DNA of 64,000 nt from the NCBI GenBank assembly GCA_017550145.1, contig JAFZQG010000013.1, forward strand, positions 33,619-97,618, read 5' to 3'. Origin of the DNA: Erysipelotrichaceae bacterium (lineage in GTDB: Bacteria; Bacillota_I; Bacilli_A; Erysipelotrichales; Erysipelotrichaceae). Shown piece after piece: positions 57,534 to 64,000 of this stretch; the first letter of the stretch is position 1, and each line of letters opens with the position of its first letter. Below the pieces are notes generated by a model. That model saw only the letters and a list, made by a program, of their open reading frames with translations, was not told the origin of the DNA and made no database searches. Made by a program: the position numbers and the translations under genes.

Positions 57534-57662
57534 ATGGGATCATTAATCGTACTGATTATCGTCGGAGTTATGTTATACTTCGCGATAAAAGAAATCATCA
57601 GAAGCAAGAACGGCTGTGCGTACTGTAAGCACAGTGATGGCTGTCCGTTCAATAGAAAATAG
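57534..57662 (+). CDS. Small Cys-rich membrane protein (FeoB-associated type)
   Basis: A 42-residue protein: MGSLIVLIIVGVMLYFAIKEIIR is one TM helix, then NGCAYCKHSDGCPF with three Cys. This layout is that of the FeoB-associated Cys-rich membrane proteins (about 45-60 residues) found with Fe(II) transporters. No feo genes are in the window. Its stop overlaps a terminator shared with trxB. There is no SD, and it follows the efp terminator by 6 nt, so expression is uncertain. Confidence 0.7.
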   Translation: MGSLIVLIIVGVMLYFAIKEIIRSKNGCAYCKHSDGCPFNRK

Positions 57663-57678
57663 AGAAATCTATTTTTTA
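57656..57678. terminator. Terminator between the Cys-rich protein gene and trxB
   Basis: AAAATAGA-gaaa-TCTATTTT followed by TT; it overlaps the ends of both convergent genes. Confidence 0.75.
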
Positions 57679-58586
57679 TTTTTGAGATACTTGATGATAC
57701 TGTTGGCGGCAATCGCACCGTCATTGCAGGCGGTTACGACCTGTCTGAGATCTTTTCTGATACAGTCACCGGCTGCGTAAACACCTTCGATATCAGTCGA
57801 CATATCATTTTTGGTTATGATATAGCCATTTTCATCCAGCAGTGATTTATCGACAAATTCCGTACATGGATCGGCACCGATATAAGGGAAGATACCGCTG
57901 CAGGAGACAGTTTCGATCTCGTTGGTATCGACATTTCTGATCTTTAATCCTTTGATTCTGTCATCTTCGATTATCAGTTCCTCAGGAACATGCTTGGTAA
58001 TGATGCTGATCTTTTCATTATCTTTTACTCTGTCTACTACACTGGCATCAGCTCTGAATTCATCTCTTCTGATAACGATCGTAACTTTTGCGACAAGCGA
58101 AGCCAGATATAGTGCTTCTTCTAATGCGGAATTACCGCCACCGATTATGACTATTTCCTTGTTGCGATAGAAGAATCCATCACATACGGCACAATACGAG
58201 ATACCTCTGCCGGTGAATTCTTCGGCACGAGGAAGATTCAGCGTTCTTTCTTTGGTTCCACTCGCAATGATTAAAGCACGGCTTTCATATTCATCACCGT
58301 TAGCTAAAACCACTTTCTTTACCGGAACGTTTTCGATGGTTTTGACTTCACCGCTGATCAGTTTTGCACCAAACTTCTGCCCGTGTTCAGTCAGCTGATT
58401 GGCAAGCTCAAGTCCGGAGATGGATTTGATGCCCGGATAGTTTTCGATCTCGTAGGTTTTTGAAAGATTACCGCCGTTTACTTCCGCTTCGATGATAAGC
58501 ACTTTAAGATTAGCTCTGGAAGCATAGATTGCAGCCGTAAGACCTGCAGGACCCGCACCTATTATTATTACGTCATATTGTTCCAT
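57669..58586 (-). CDS. trxB: Thioredoxin reductase
   Basis: An NADPH-dependent flavoprotein of 305 residues that reduces thioredoxin. It has FAD-binding GAGPAGLTAAIYASRA, active-site CAVC (CATC is common) at about 134-137, NADPH motif GGGNSALEEALYLA with VIRRDEFRAD, and C-terminal YAAGDCIRK. SD GAGGT precedes the ATG, with TATAAT about 20 nt upstream. A ferredoxin:NADP reductase of the same fold is less likely because of the Cys pair. Confidence 0.96.
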   Translation of the reverse strand: MEQYDVIIIGAGPAGLTAAIYASRANLKVLIIEAEVNGGNLSKTYEIENYPGIKSISGLELANQLTEHGQKFGAKLISGEVKTIENVPVKKVVLANGDEYESRALIIASGTKERTLNLPRAEEFTGRGISYCAVCDGFFYRNKEIVIIGGGNSALEEALYLASLVAKVTIVIRRDEFRADASVVDRVKDNEKISIITKHVPEELIIEDDRIKGLKIRNVDTNEIETVSCSGIFPYIGADPCTEFVDKSLLDENGYIITKNDMSTDIEGVYAAGDCIRKDLRQVVTACNDGAIAANSIIKYLKNKK

Positions 58587-58606
58587 ATTGTTCTACCTCG
58601 GCATGA

Positions 58607-58855
58607 TTATACCACGTGGTCATTCATTTCCACGTACCATTTGCCCCTGTCAAAATAGAGGTGTCTTACTCTGTTAGGTTCAAATACACAGGTATAGCGC
58701 AAACCCGATCCTCCCACTTTGAGTGAAGCCCGCGGGCAGATCTCTTTGACTTTTTTGATCGGTACTTTACGTGCATCATCCCAGATCAGATATAACGGCT
58801 TCATATTGCCACCTTTATCATTTAGACATATTACATCGACATATTTCCTGATCAT
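58607..58855 (-). CDS. 82-residue protein co-transcribed with the Y-family polymerase, unknown
   Basis: A protein of 82 residues with no recognisable domain; features are YLIWDDARKVPIKKVKEICPRASLKVGGSGLRYTCVFEPN and a basic, aromatic C-terminus (HLYFDRGKWYVEM). Its ATG is 3 nt after the polymerase stop and GGGAG lies in the polymerase's last codons, so it is translationally linked. A second good SD (AAGGTGG) precedes ATG 58804. In many Firmicutes a YolD-like protein is found beside such polymerases; this one does not resemble YolD. Confidence 0.75.
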   Translation of the reverse strand: MIRKYVDVICLNDKGGNMKPLYLIWDDARKVPIKKVKEICPRASLKVGGSGLRYTCVFEPNRVRHLYFDRGKWYVEMNDHVV

Positions 58856-58858
58856 GAA

Positions 58859-60100
58859 TTATCTCCCGTTATGAAATGAATAGTATTCTTTTTCTTCTTT
58901 AGGAGTGAAATGCGAAAGATCACTGTCTTCCAACACCCGCAGGCTGGAGATCGAATTGACCCCGAATCTTTTTCTGATCTGTTCCAGTGCAACTTCCTGT
59001 TTCTTCTGTTTCAGAGAATATGTCTCTTTTTCAAAGAGGCTGGTCTGACAGATATCTTTCTTTGAAGATAATTTGGATACCGCTACTCCTATAGAACGGT
59101 AGGGGATCGAAAAATCGCAGTTTCTTTCAAAAAGCATCACCGCATTATCAAAAATATCCTTGCCCAGATCGGAATTCTCCTTGAGACTTGTCTGCATCGT
59201 TCTGACTTCCAGTTTATTGTTTCTGACGATAAGATGAATGGTTCTGTAATATAATCCATGTTCCCTGAGTCTGGTGGATACACTGTCACATAAGACGGTA
59301 AGGATGATCTTGAAATCATCGATATTATATAGATCCCTGACAGAGGTCATGGAATTACTGATGGATTTGATCTCTTCGTGTTCATCATCTATTTTGCCTA
59401 CATATCCAAGGTCATTTCCGTTGGCATAGCAGTAAAGGGTATTGCCGTATTTACCCAGTATTTCATTTAAATATGCCGCAGGCTTATCGGCGATATCACC
59501 GATCGTATAGATACCGAAAGTCTTAAGCGTTTCATAGGTGTGATATCCGACATTTAACAGTGCATCGGCAGGCATATGTCTGATTTCTTCAAGCGAATTG
59601 ATATAACGGAAACTGTCTTCCGTAGCGAGATCTGATCCCAGTTTGGCATAGATCTTATTGTCGGCAATACCTATAGATAAGGTCAGGCCTATTTCATTGC
59701 GGATTCTGTATAAGAGCTGATCAACGATGTTCTGAACGGATCCGAAATAGGAAATACTTTCGGTTATATCCAGCCAGCACTCATCCATACCGAAAGGTTC
59801 GACTCTATCGGTGAATTCGTAATAGAGATTTCTTACCAGCTCAGAAAAATACTGATAGGAGTTGTAATCAGGCTTTCTGATCAGCAATTCCGGGCATTTT
59901 CTGAGTGCTTCATTGATGGATTCGGCTGTTTTTATGCCTTTTTTCTTGGCAAGGACGTTCTTGGCCAGGATAATGCCGTGGCGGTTTTCGGGATCGCCGG
60001 CTACAGCCATCGGAATATTGCGTAATTCCGGATTATAAAGCATCTCCACTGAAGCGAAGAAACAGTTGAGATCACAATGAAGGATGGTACGCTTTCTCAT
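58859..60100 (-). CDS. Y-family DNA polymerase (DinB/UmuC-like)
   Basis: A translesion polymerase of 413 residues. It has CDLNCFFASVEM (Asp10 and steric-gate region), catalytic GMDECWLDIT (Asp106, Glu107), LSIGIADNKIYAKLGSD, a little-finger domain and the clamp-binding motif QTSLF at 352-356. The DNA damage role is supported by its repressor: an XRE-S24 protein is encoded divergently, with an operator between the -35 and -10 of this gene. The gene is leaderless: TATAAT is 6 nt before the ATG. Confidence 0.95.
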   Translation of the reverse strand: MRKRTILHCDLNCFFASVEMLYNPELRNIPMAVAGDPENRHGIILAKNVLAKKKGIKTAESINEALRKCPELLIRKPDYNSYQYFSELVRNLYYEFTDRVEPFGMDECWLDITESISYFGSVQNIVDQLLYRIRNEIGLTLSIGIADNKIYAKLGSDLATEDSFRYINSLEEIRHMPADALLNVGYHTYETLKTFGIYTIGDIADKPAAYLNEILGKYGNTLYCYANGNDLGYVGKIDDEHEEIKSISNSMTSVRDLYNIDDFKIILTVLCDSVSTRLREHGLYYRTIHLIVRNNKLEVRTMQTSLKENSDLGKDIFDNAVMLFERNCDFSIPYRSIGVAVSKLSSKKDICQTSLFEKETYSLKQKKQEVALEQIRKRFGVNSISSLRVLEDSDLSHFTPKEEKEYYSFHNGR

Positions 60101-60106
60101 ACCTTC

Positions 60107-60134
60107 ATTATACTTGAAAAGTAATCAAGTTCAA
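60107..60134 (-). promoter_or_regulatory. Y-polymerase promoter, leaderless
   Basis: On the minus strand TTGAAC (60129-60134), 16-bp spacer, TATAAT (60107-60112), 6-nt spacer GAAGGT, ATG. Operator box 1 fills the spacer and touches both hexamers. Confidence 0.75.
60112..60130. promoter_or_regulatory. Repressor operator box 1 (over the polymerase promoter)
   Basis: ACTTGAAAAGTAATCAAGT is an inverted repeat with arms ACTTGA and TCAAGT and a 7-bp centre. It lies between the -35 and -10 of the Y-polymerase gene. Confidence 0.85.
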
Positions 60135-60140
60135 TAGAAA

Positions 60141-60159
60141 ACTTGAAAAATTATCAAGT
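60141..60159. promoter_or_regulatory. Repressor operator box 2 (over the repressor promoter)
   Basis: ACTTGAAAAATTATCAAGT has the same arms and length as box 1, 29 bp away start to start. It covers the -35 of the repressor gene. Confidence 0.85.
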
Positions 60160-60171
60160 TTATTCTAGAAT
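60143..60171 (+). promoter_or_regulatory. Promoter of the XRE-S24 repressor gene
   Basis: TTGAAA (60143-60148), 17-bp spacer, TAGAAT (60166-60171). SD AGGAGG lies further downstream. Confidence 0.75.
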
Positions 60172-60198
60172 GAAAATGGAAAAGAGGAGGATGGGATC

Positions 60199-60789
60199 AT
60201 GGAATTTAAGGATAATCTGAGATTTCTGCGCCGCAGTAATAAAATGTCACAGGACGAACTGGCTGAAAAGCTGGGATATAAATCATTCACAACCGTTCAG
60301 AAATGGGAAGACGGTACGGCTTTTCCGCGTGTTTCAACGCTGAATAAGATAGCTTCGCTGTTTAATGTTGATGTCGATCATCTTCTGAATCTTAATATCC
60401 GCAATAATCAGGTCGCTGTTCCGATTCTTGGCGAAGTAAAGGCCGGTTATGACATGTATGCCAATGAGGATATCTACGGCTATGAGTACTGTAATAATGA
60501 GGAATACGGACCTGGTGAGTATTTCTATCTGAAGGTAAAAGGCGATTCGATGATCGATCTGAGGATCGGAGAAGGCGATATCGTTTATGTCAGAAAACAG
60601 AATTATTTAAATGATAAAGATCTTGGAGTATTCCTTTTAGATAATAACGAAGTTACGATCAAGAAGATCCACTATGACAAAGGACAGATCACACTTCAGG
60701 CGGCCAATCCTTCATATCCCGACCGTGAATTCAGACCGGAGGATATCAAGATCCTCGGTAAGGTCTTACATAACAAGGTACTGTTCTGA
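60199..60789 (+). CDS. XRE-S24 repressor with LexA-like autocleavage domain
   Basis: A 196-residue repressor: N-terminal XRE HTH (about 5-62: LRFLRRSNKMSQDELAEKLGYKSFTTVQKWEDG) and a C-terminal S24 peptidase domain. A likely Ala82-Gly83 cleavage site, Ser117 (GDSMID) and Lys155 (EVTIK) match LexA/HdiR/CI repressors that self-cleave with RecA. Both promoters in the intergenic gap carry the same operator, so it should repress the Y-polymerase and itself. It resembles lactococcal HdiR more than true LexA, which has a winged helix. SD GAGGAGG precedes the ATG. Confidence 0.93.
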   Translation: MEFKDNLRFLRRSNKMSQDELAEKLGYKSFTTVQKWEDGTAFPRVSTLNKIASLFNVDVDHLLNLNIRNNQVAVPILGEVKAGYDMYANEDIYGYEYCNNEEYGPGEYFYLKVKGDSMIDLRIGEGDIVYVRKQNYLNDKDLGVFLLDNNEVTIKKIHYDKGQITLQAANPSYPDREFRPEDIKILGKVLHNKVLF

Positions 60790-61019
60790 TGGGCAAAGAT
60801 ACTTTGAGATATATTGCCTTATGTATGGCTGTTTATCTCTTCCTGTTTCTGCTTGAACTGTTTCCTTTGAATCCGTTATGTGATTTCATCGGTTTCGGAT
60901 TCTGGACCCATTTCATAATCTATATCGTACTGTTACTGATTATCAATCCTCTGCTGACAAGATTTATAAGCAGCAGATTCGATTTTAGAGAAAAGACAAA
61001 GGAAGGTGAAGACCTATAG
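60789..61019 (+). CDS. 76-residue two-TM membrane protein, in the repressor operon
   Basis: A small membrane protein with two hydrophobic helices (about 8-24 and 40-60: RYIALCMAVYLFLFLLELF and FIIYIVLLLIINPLLTRFI) and a charged C-terminus (SRFDFREKTKEGEDL). Its ATG overlaps the repressor stop (TGATG), so it is translationally coupled and should be induced with it. Unrecognised. Size and context recall SOS-linked division inhibitors such as YneA or SosA, but those have one TM helix. Confidence 0.78.
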   Translation: MGKDTLRYIALCMAVYLFLFLLELFPLNPLCDFIGFGFWTHFIIYIVLLLIINPLLTRFISSRFDFREKTKEGEDL

Positions 61020-61034
61020 TCACCTTCTTTTTTT
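61002..61034 (+). terminator. Intrinsic terminator before murG
   Basis: GAAGGTGA / TCACCTTC followed by TTTTTTT. It overlaps the stop codon of the 76-residue protein gene. Confidence 0.9.
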
Positions 61035-61039
61035 AATGC

Positions 61040-61045
61040 TAAAAT
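61040..61045 (+). promoter_or_regulatory. -10 box of a probable leaderless murG promoter
   Basis: TGCTAAAAT (extended -10, TG-N-TAAAAT) then 6 nt TAGGAC and ATG 61052. AGGA is too close to be an SD. Confidence 0.6.
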
Positions 61046-61051
61046 TAGGAC

Positions 61052-62110
61052 ATGAAAATAGCGATGGTCGCCGGAGGATCGGGAGGACATATCTATCCAG
61101 CCCTGGCTCTGGCAGAAGCCTTAGAAAGAAAAGGACATAAGATAACATTTATTGGATCCAATGATCGGATGGAGAAGGAAGTCATTCCCGAACACGGTTT
61201 TGAATATATCGGTCTTGACGTATTAACGACCAGAGGCGGAATAATTCAGAAGATCAGAAGCCTTTTATCGATCGGAAAGGCTTATTTCACATGCAATAAA
61301 CTGCTTAAGGATTACGATATGGCTATCGGCTTCGGCAATTATATCTCGGTACCGGTCATGGAAGCGGCAATTAAACGCGGACTAAAGACGATCATTCATG
61401 AACAGAATTCCTTTGTCGGCAGAGCCAACAGATTGCTGGATGAAAAGGTCGATCTGATCATCGGCTGTTATGAAGAAAATCTCAAACAGTTTAAAAACAA
61501 GAACATCAGAATCCTTGGCAACCCGCAATCGTCTAAAGCCTACAATATCAAGAAAGATCCGAATGTCTTAAAGAATCTGGGTCTTGATCCGGACAAAAAG
61601 ACAGTCGTCATATTCATGGGTTCTTTGGGCTCATCAAGTGTCAATGATAAATTGCTTGATTATTTCAAGATCGTAGACGGTTCATATCAGATCATCTATG
61701 CCACGGGCAAATCCCATTATGAAAAAACTATAAACGAGACCGAAGACAGAGATTATCTGAAGATCTATGAAAGCATCGACGGCGTCAACGTCATGAAGAA
61801 TTCGACACTGCTGGTATGCAGGGCAGGGGCGACAACGATCTCCGAAATCTGTGCGATCGGTATGCCGGCAATCCTGATCCCTTCACCTTATGTACCGAAC
61901 AACCATCAGTATTATAATGGTAAAGCACTGGTTGATAAGGATGCGGCTATTATGATCGAAGAGAAAGATCTTAGCGGTGAAGTGTTGAATGATACAATCA
62001 ACCGTGTTATAAATGATGAAGTGAAACTTCAGACATTAGCGGAAAATGCTCACAAGCTGGGCAATCCTAATGTGCTCGATGATATTATTGAAGCAGTAGA
62101 AAGTTTATGA
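61052..62110 (+). CDS. murG: UDP-GlcNAc:lipid I transferase MurG
   Basis: The peripheral membrane glycosyltransferase that turns lipid I into lipid II. It has MVAGGSGGHIYPALALAEAL (G-loop), HEQNSFVGRANRLL, MGSLGSSSVN, CRAGATTISEICAIGMPAILIPSPY and NHQYYNGKAL. It is 352 residues and overlaps murB by 4 nt. Confidence 0.98.
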   Translation: MKIAMVAGGSGGHIYPALALAEALERKGHKITFIGSNDRMEKEVIPEHGFEYIGLDVLTTRGGIIQKIRSLLSIGKAYFTCNKLLKDYDMAIGFGNYISVPVMEAAIKRGLKTIIHEQNSFVGRANRLLDEKVDLIIGCYEENLKQFKNKNIRILGNPQSSKAYNIKKDPNVLKNLGLDPDKKTVVIFMGSLGSSSVNDKLLDYFKIVDGSYQIIYATGKSHYEKTINETEDRDYLKIYESIDGVNVMKNSTLLVCRAGATTISEICAIGMPAILIPSPYVPNNHQYYNGKALVDKDAAIMIEEKDLSGEVLNDTINRVINDEVKLQTLAENAHKLGNPNVLDDIIEAVESL

Positions 62111-62994
62111 TTAAAGAATTTCTTTCTCAGCATGGTGAATACCATGATGACAAGTACTTTAAAGATCTGACGACGGTAAAAATGGGCGGTCATATCGCTC
62201 ATTTTGTCATGCCGGAGAATACCGATGAATTAAAATGCATCGTCAGTTATTTAAAAACCAACGGCATCCCTTTTAAAGTGCTCGGTAACGGGTCCAATCT
62301 GATCTGCGGTGAATCCGAATATAACGGTGTCGTTATCTCCCTAAAGAAATTCAATTCCTACGAAATAAACAATGACGAAGTCTATGTTGAAGCCGGTGTA
62401 TTAGCCCCGAATCTCGCAATGATCCTGGCTAAAGAAGGCTACAGCTGTCTGGAATTCGCTTCGGGTATTCCGGGATGCATGGGCGGACTTATCTATATGA
62501 ATGCGGGAGCCTATAAAGGTTCGATGTCCGATGTGGTCAAGGAAGTTCTGATCCTAAAGGATGATGAACTCTTATGGCTTGATGGCGATGAACTAAATTT
62601 CTCTTACCGCCATTCCATTTTCCATGACCATCCGCGCTGGGTCATCGTTGCGGCCAGACTGAAGCTGACAAAGAAGAACCGTGAAGATATCGAAGATCTG
62701 ATGGCTGACAGATTAAGAAGAAGAAAAGAGACACAGCCTCTGGACAAACCGAGTGCCGGTTCCTGCTTCCGCAATCCGGAAGATGGCTACGCCTGGAAAC
62801 TGATCGACGGTATCGGCTACCGCGGTTACAGTGTCAACGACGTCTGTGTTTCCGATAAACATTCCAATTTTATTGTCAATGACGGCCAGGGAACAGCCGA
62901 TGATTATCTGAGTATTGCCTATCAGATTCAGGATAAGGTCAAAGAAAAATACGGTATCAAACTGGTAATGGAAGTCGAGAAATTCAATTGTTAG
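62107..62994 (+). CDS. murB: UDP-N-acetylenolpyruvoylglucosamine reductase
   Basis: A flavoenzyme completing UDP-MurNAc synthesis. It has VLGNGSNLI, FASGIPGCMGGLIYMNAGAYKG (FAD loop), QPLDKPSAGSCFRNPEDGYAWKLID with catalytic Ser, and SDKHSNFIVN. The 295-residue type IIb form is typical of Gram-positives. It is coupled to murG and divIB. Confidence 0.98.
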   Translation: MIKEFLSQHGEYHDDKYFKDLTTVKMGGHIAHFVMPENTDELKCIVSYLKTNGIPFKVLGNGSNLICGESEYNGVVISLKKFNSYEINNDEVYVEAGVLAPNLAMILAKEGYSCLEFASGIPGCMGGLIYMNAGAYKGSMSDVVKEVLILKDDELLWLDGDELNFSYRHSIFHDHPRWVIVAARLKLTKKNREDIEDLMADRLRRRKETQPLDKPSAGSCFRNPEDGYAWKLIDGIGYRGYSVNDVCVSDKHSNFIVNDGQGTADDYLSIAYQIQDKVKEKYGIKLVMEVEKFNC

Positions 62995-63830
62995 ACGACA
63001 AACAGAAACTGCTGGATAAGAATATCCTCATCAATATGAGAAAAAAAAGAAAGACAGATTCGGCTTATGAGAAAGCCAGAAAACTGTGTTTCTTTTTAAG
63101 TATTTTATTCTCTTTATTAATAATCGGTTCCATCTATTATTTCAGTGAGTATTCTCATATCTACAGGATTACCGCTACGGGCAATGTCTATCTTAAGGAT
63201 TCCGATATCATAAAAATGAGCGGCTTATCTGTGGATTCAAGATATTTATTGACAGTACCTAAATTGGTAGAAAAAAAGATCAAGGAGAATAAACTGATCG
63301 AAGACTGCAAGGTTTCATTAAAAGACGGAAGACTGGTCGAGATCAATGTCAGAGAAAAAAAGATCATCGGCTATCTGCCGGAGAACGGCTTGAATGTGCT
63401 GATTCTGGAAGACAACGAACGCATCCCGGTCAATAAGGAGAATATGTATCTGATCAATGCGGCACCGTTAATTGAAGGATTCAGCGAAGAGGAAACGATC
63501 TTACTGGAAAAACAGTTATCGCTGTGTGACTATAAGATAATTAATGAAATATCGGAGATCCATTATTATCCGGATCTGAAATATCAGTATGTGGAACTGA
63601 TCATGCGTGATGGCAACTATGTGTTTACTTCACCATACGGTCTAAGCATTCTCAATCACTTCTACGATATCGAATCCAGTTTATCCAGCGGTGTAAAGAG
63701 GTGTTACTACTTCGAAGATATATCGGGTAATGCCTATACTACCGCCTGTCCTTGGGAAGAAATCGAGGAAGAGGAAAAGAGCGAAGAAGACAATAAGGAA
63801 GATACAAGCGAAGAAGAAGACGATGAATAA
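62988..63830 (+). CDS. divIB: Cell division protein DivIB/FtsQ
   Basis: A divisome protein with a cytoplasmic N-terminus, one TM (about 30-50: FFLSILFSLLIIGSIYYF), an extracellular POTRA domain (IYRITATGNVYLKDSDIIKMSGL) and a beta domain. It ends in a very acidic tail of about 25 residues (Glu/Asp-rich). The start is taken as TTG 62988 overlapping murB by 7 nt; ATG 63036 is an alternative. murG-murB-divIB is a standard wall/division cluster. Confidence 0.92.
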   Translation: MLDDKQKLLDKNILINMRKKRKTDSAYEKARKLCFFLSILFSLLIIGSIYYFSEYSHIYRITATGNVYLKDSDIIKMSGLSVDSRYLLTVPKLVEKKIKENKLIEDCKVSLKDGRLVEINVREKKIIGYLPENGLNVLILEDNERIPVNKENMYLINAAPLIEGFSEEETILLEKQLSLCDYKIINEISEIHYYPDLKYQYVELIMRDGNYVFTSPYGLSILNHFYDIESSLSSGVKRCYYFEDISGNAYTTACPWEEIEEEEKSEEDNKEDTSEEEDDE

Positions 63831-63833
63831 AGA

Positions 63834-63855
63834 AAAGGAGACGAATGTCTCCTTT
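63834..63855 (+). terminator. Intrinsic terminator after divIB
   Basis: AAAGGAGAC-gaat-GTCTCCTTT. The tail is T-rich but interrupted (GATCTTT). Confidence 0.75.
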
Positions 63856-63864
63856 GATCTTTAA

Positions 63865-63940
<76 letters not shown>

Positions 63941-63942
63941 AT

Positions 63943-64000
63943 TGGTTGCGAGGGAAGGATTTGAACCAACGACCTCCGGGTTATGAGCCCGACGAGCTAC
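63943..64000 (-). tRNA. Initiator tRNA-fMet (CAU), 5' part outside the window
   Basis: On the minus strand the 3' CCA, T arm GGTTCAAATCC and anticodon loop CTCATAA are present. The anticodon stem has three G-C pairs next to the loop (GGG..CCC), the mark of the initiator. The acceptor 5' strand and part of the D arm lie beyond base 64000. Confidence 0.88.

Noticed and set aside
58611..58620. ACCACGTGGT palindrome upstream of trxB as an operator
   Set aside because: Ten bases is short, it overlaps the end of the 82-residue protein's coding region, and no regulator points to it.

Overview
The window is a gene-dense chromosomal segment of a low-to-moderate GC Bacillota bacterium. It carries no phage, insertion sequence, rRNA operon or CRISPR array. 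Gene content and order (polA-mutM-coaE-dnaB-dnaI, ftsW..rsmD-coaD, hrcA-grpE-dnaK-dnaJ, rplU-prp-rpmA-obgE, ruvAB, comG, murG-murB-divIB) are typical Firmicutes. A prp protease beside an N-terminally extended L27, a HrcA/CIRCE system also covering clpB, and a truncated-looking DnaE with a dead PHP site suggest an Erysipelotrichia-like lineage. That placement is inference.

Layout. 1-1947: 3' part of pnp. 2.1-4.6 kb: a membrane GGDEF-EAL protein. 4.7-7.4 kb: an M24 peptidase facing trmB and a TroA-like lipoprotein. 7.4-14.3 kb: polA, mutM, coaE, dnaB, dnaI, pfkA. 14.3-16.7 kb (minus): RNase J and peptide deformylase. 16.8-19.3 kb: ftsW, rsmD, coaD and a zinc-ribbon membrane protein. 19.3-26.7 kb: heat-shock cluster hrcA-grpE-dnaK-dnaJ plus clpB, with three CIRCE operators. 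26.8-29.8 kb: cold-shock protein, S66 peptidase, threonine aldolase and a Crp-like regulator. 29.8-34.4 kb: an ABC transporter without its ATPase, a polysaccharide deacetylase, a WYL regulator and a membrane protein. 34.4-38.1 kb (minus): ispG and copA-csoR. 38.1-44.5 kb: dnaE, a two-component system, an RNA methyltransferase and an acetyltransferase. 44.5-46.8 kb: L21 leader, rplU, prp, rpmA, obgE. 46.9-50.8 kb: an AfuABC/FbpABC-type ABC transporter. 50.9-53.4 kb: ruvAB, rpmG and an MBL hydrolase. 53.4-56.9 kb: a seven-gene comG operon. 56.9-58.6 kb: efp, a 42-residue Cys-rich membrane protein and trxB. 58.6-61.0 kb: an SOS-like module (Y-family polymerase, 82-residue partner, XRE-S24 repressor, 76-residue membrane protein). 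61.0-63.8 kb: murG, murB, divIB. 63.9-64.0 kb: tRNA-Phe and partial initiator tRNA.

Regulation is unusually legible here. At least ten genes (trmB, def, ftsW, the deacetylase gene, the WYL gene, ispG, dnaE, ruvA, the Y-polymerase gene, murG) have a TATAAT/TAAAAT box ending 6-7 nt before an ATG. None has a usable Shine-Dalgarno sequence, which points to widespread leaderless transcription beside ordinary SD-led genes. Other readable circuits are the two 19-bp operators between the Y-polymerase and its likely repressor, a TGTGA-N6-TCACA site between a Crp-like gene and a transporter, a CsoR-type operator in front of copA, a sigma-H/ComX-like promoter before comGA, and a copA gene with an internal SD and ATG that could also yield a free CopZ-like chaperone.

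The best candidates for something undescribed are the compact SOS-like module at 58.6-61.0 kb and the leaderless gene class. All calls come from reading sequence and motifs; no database search was run.
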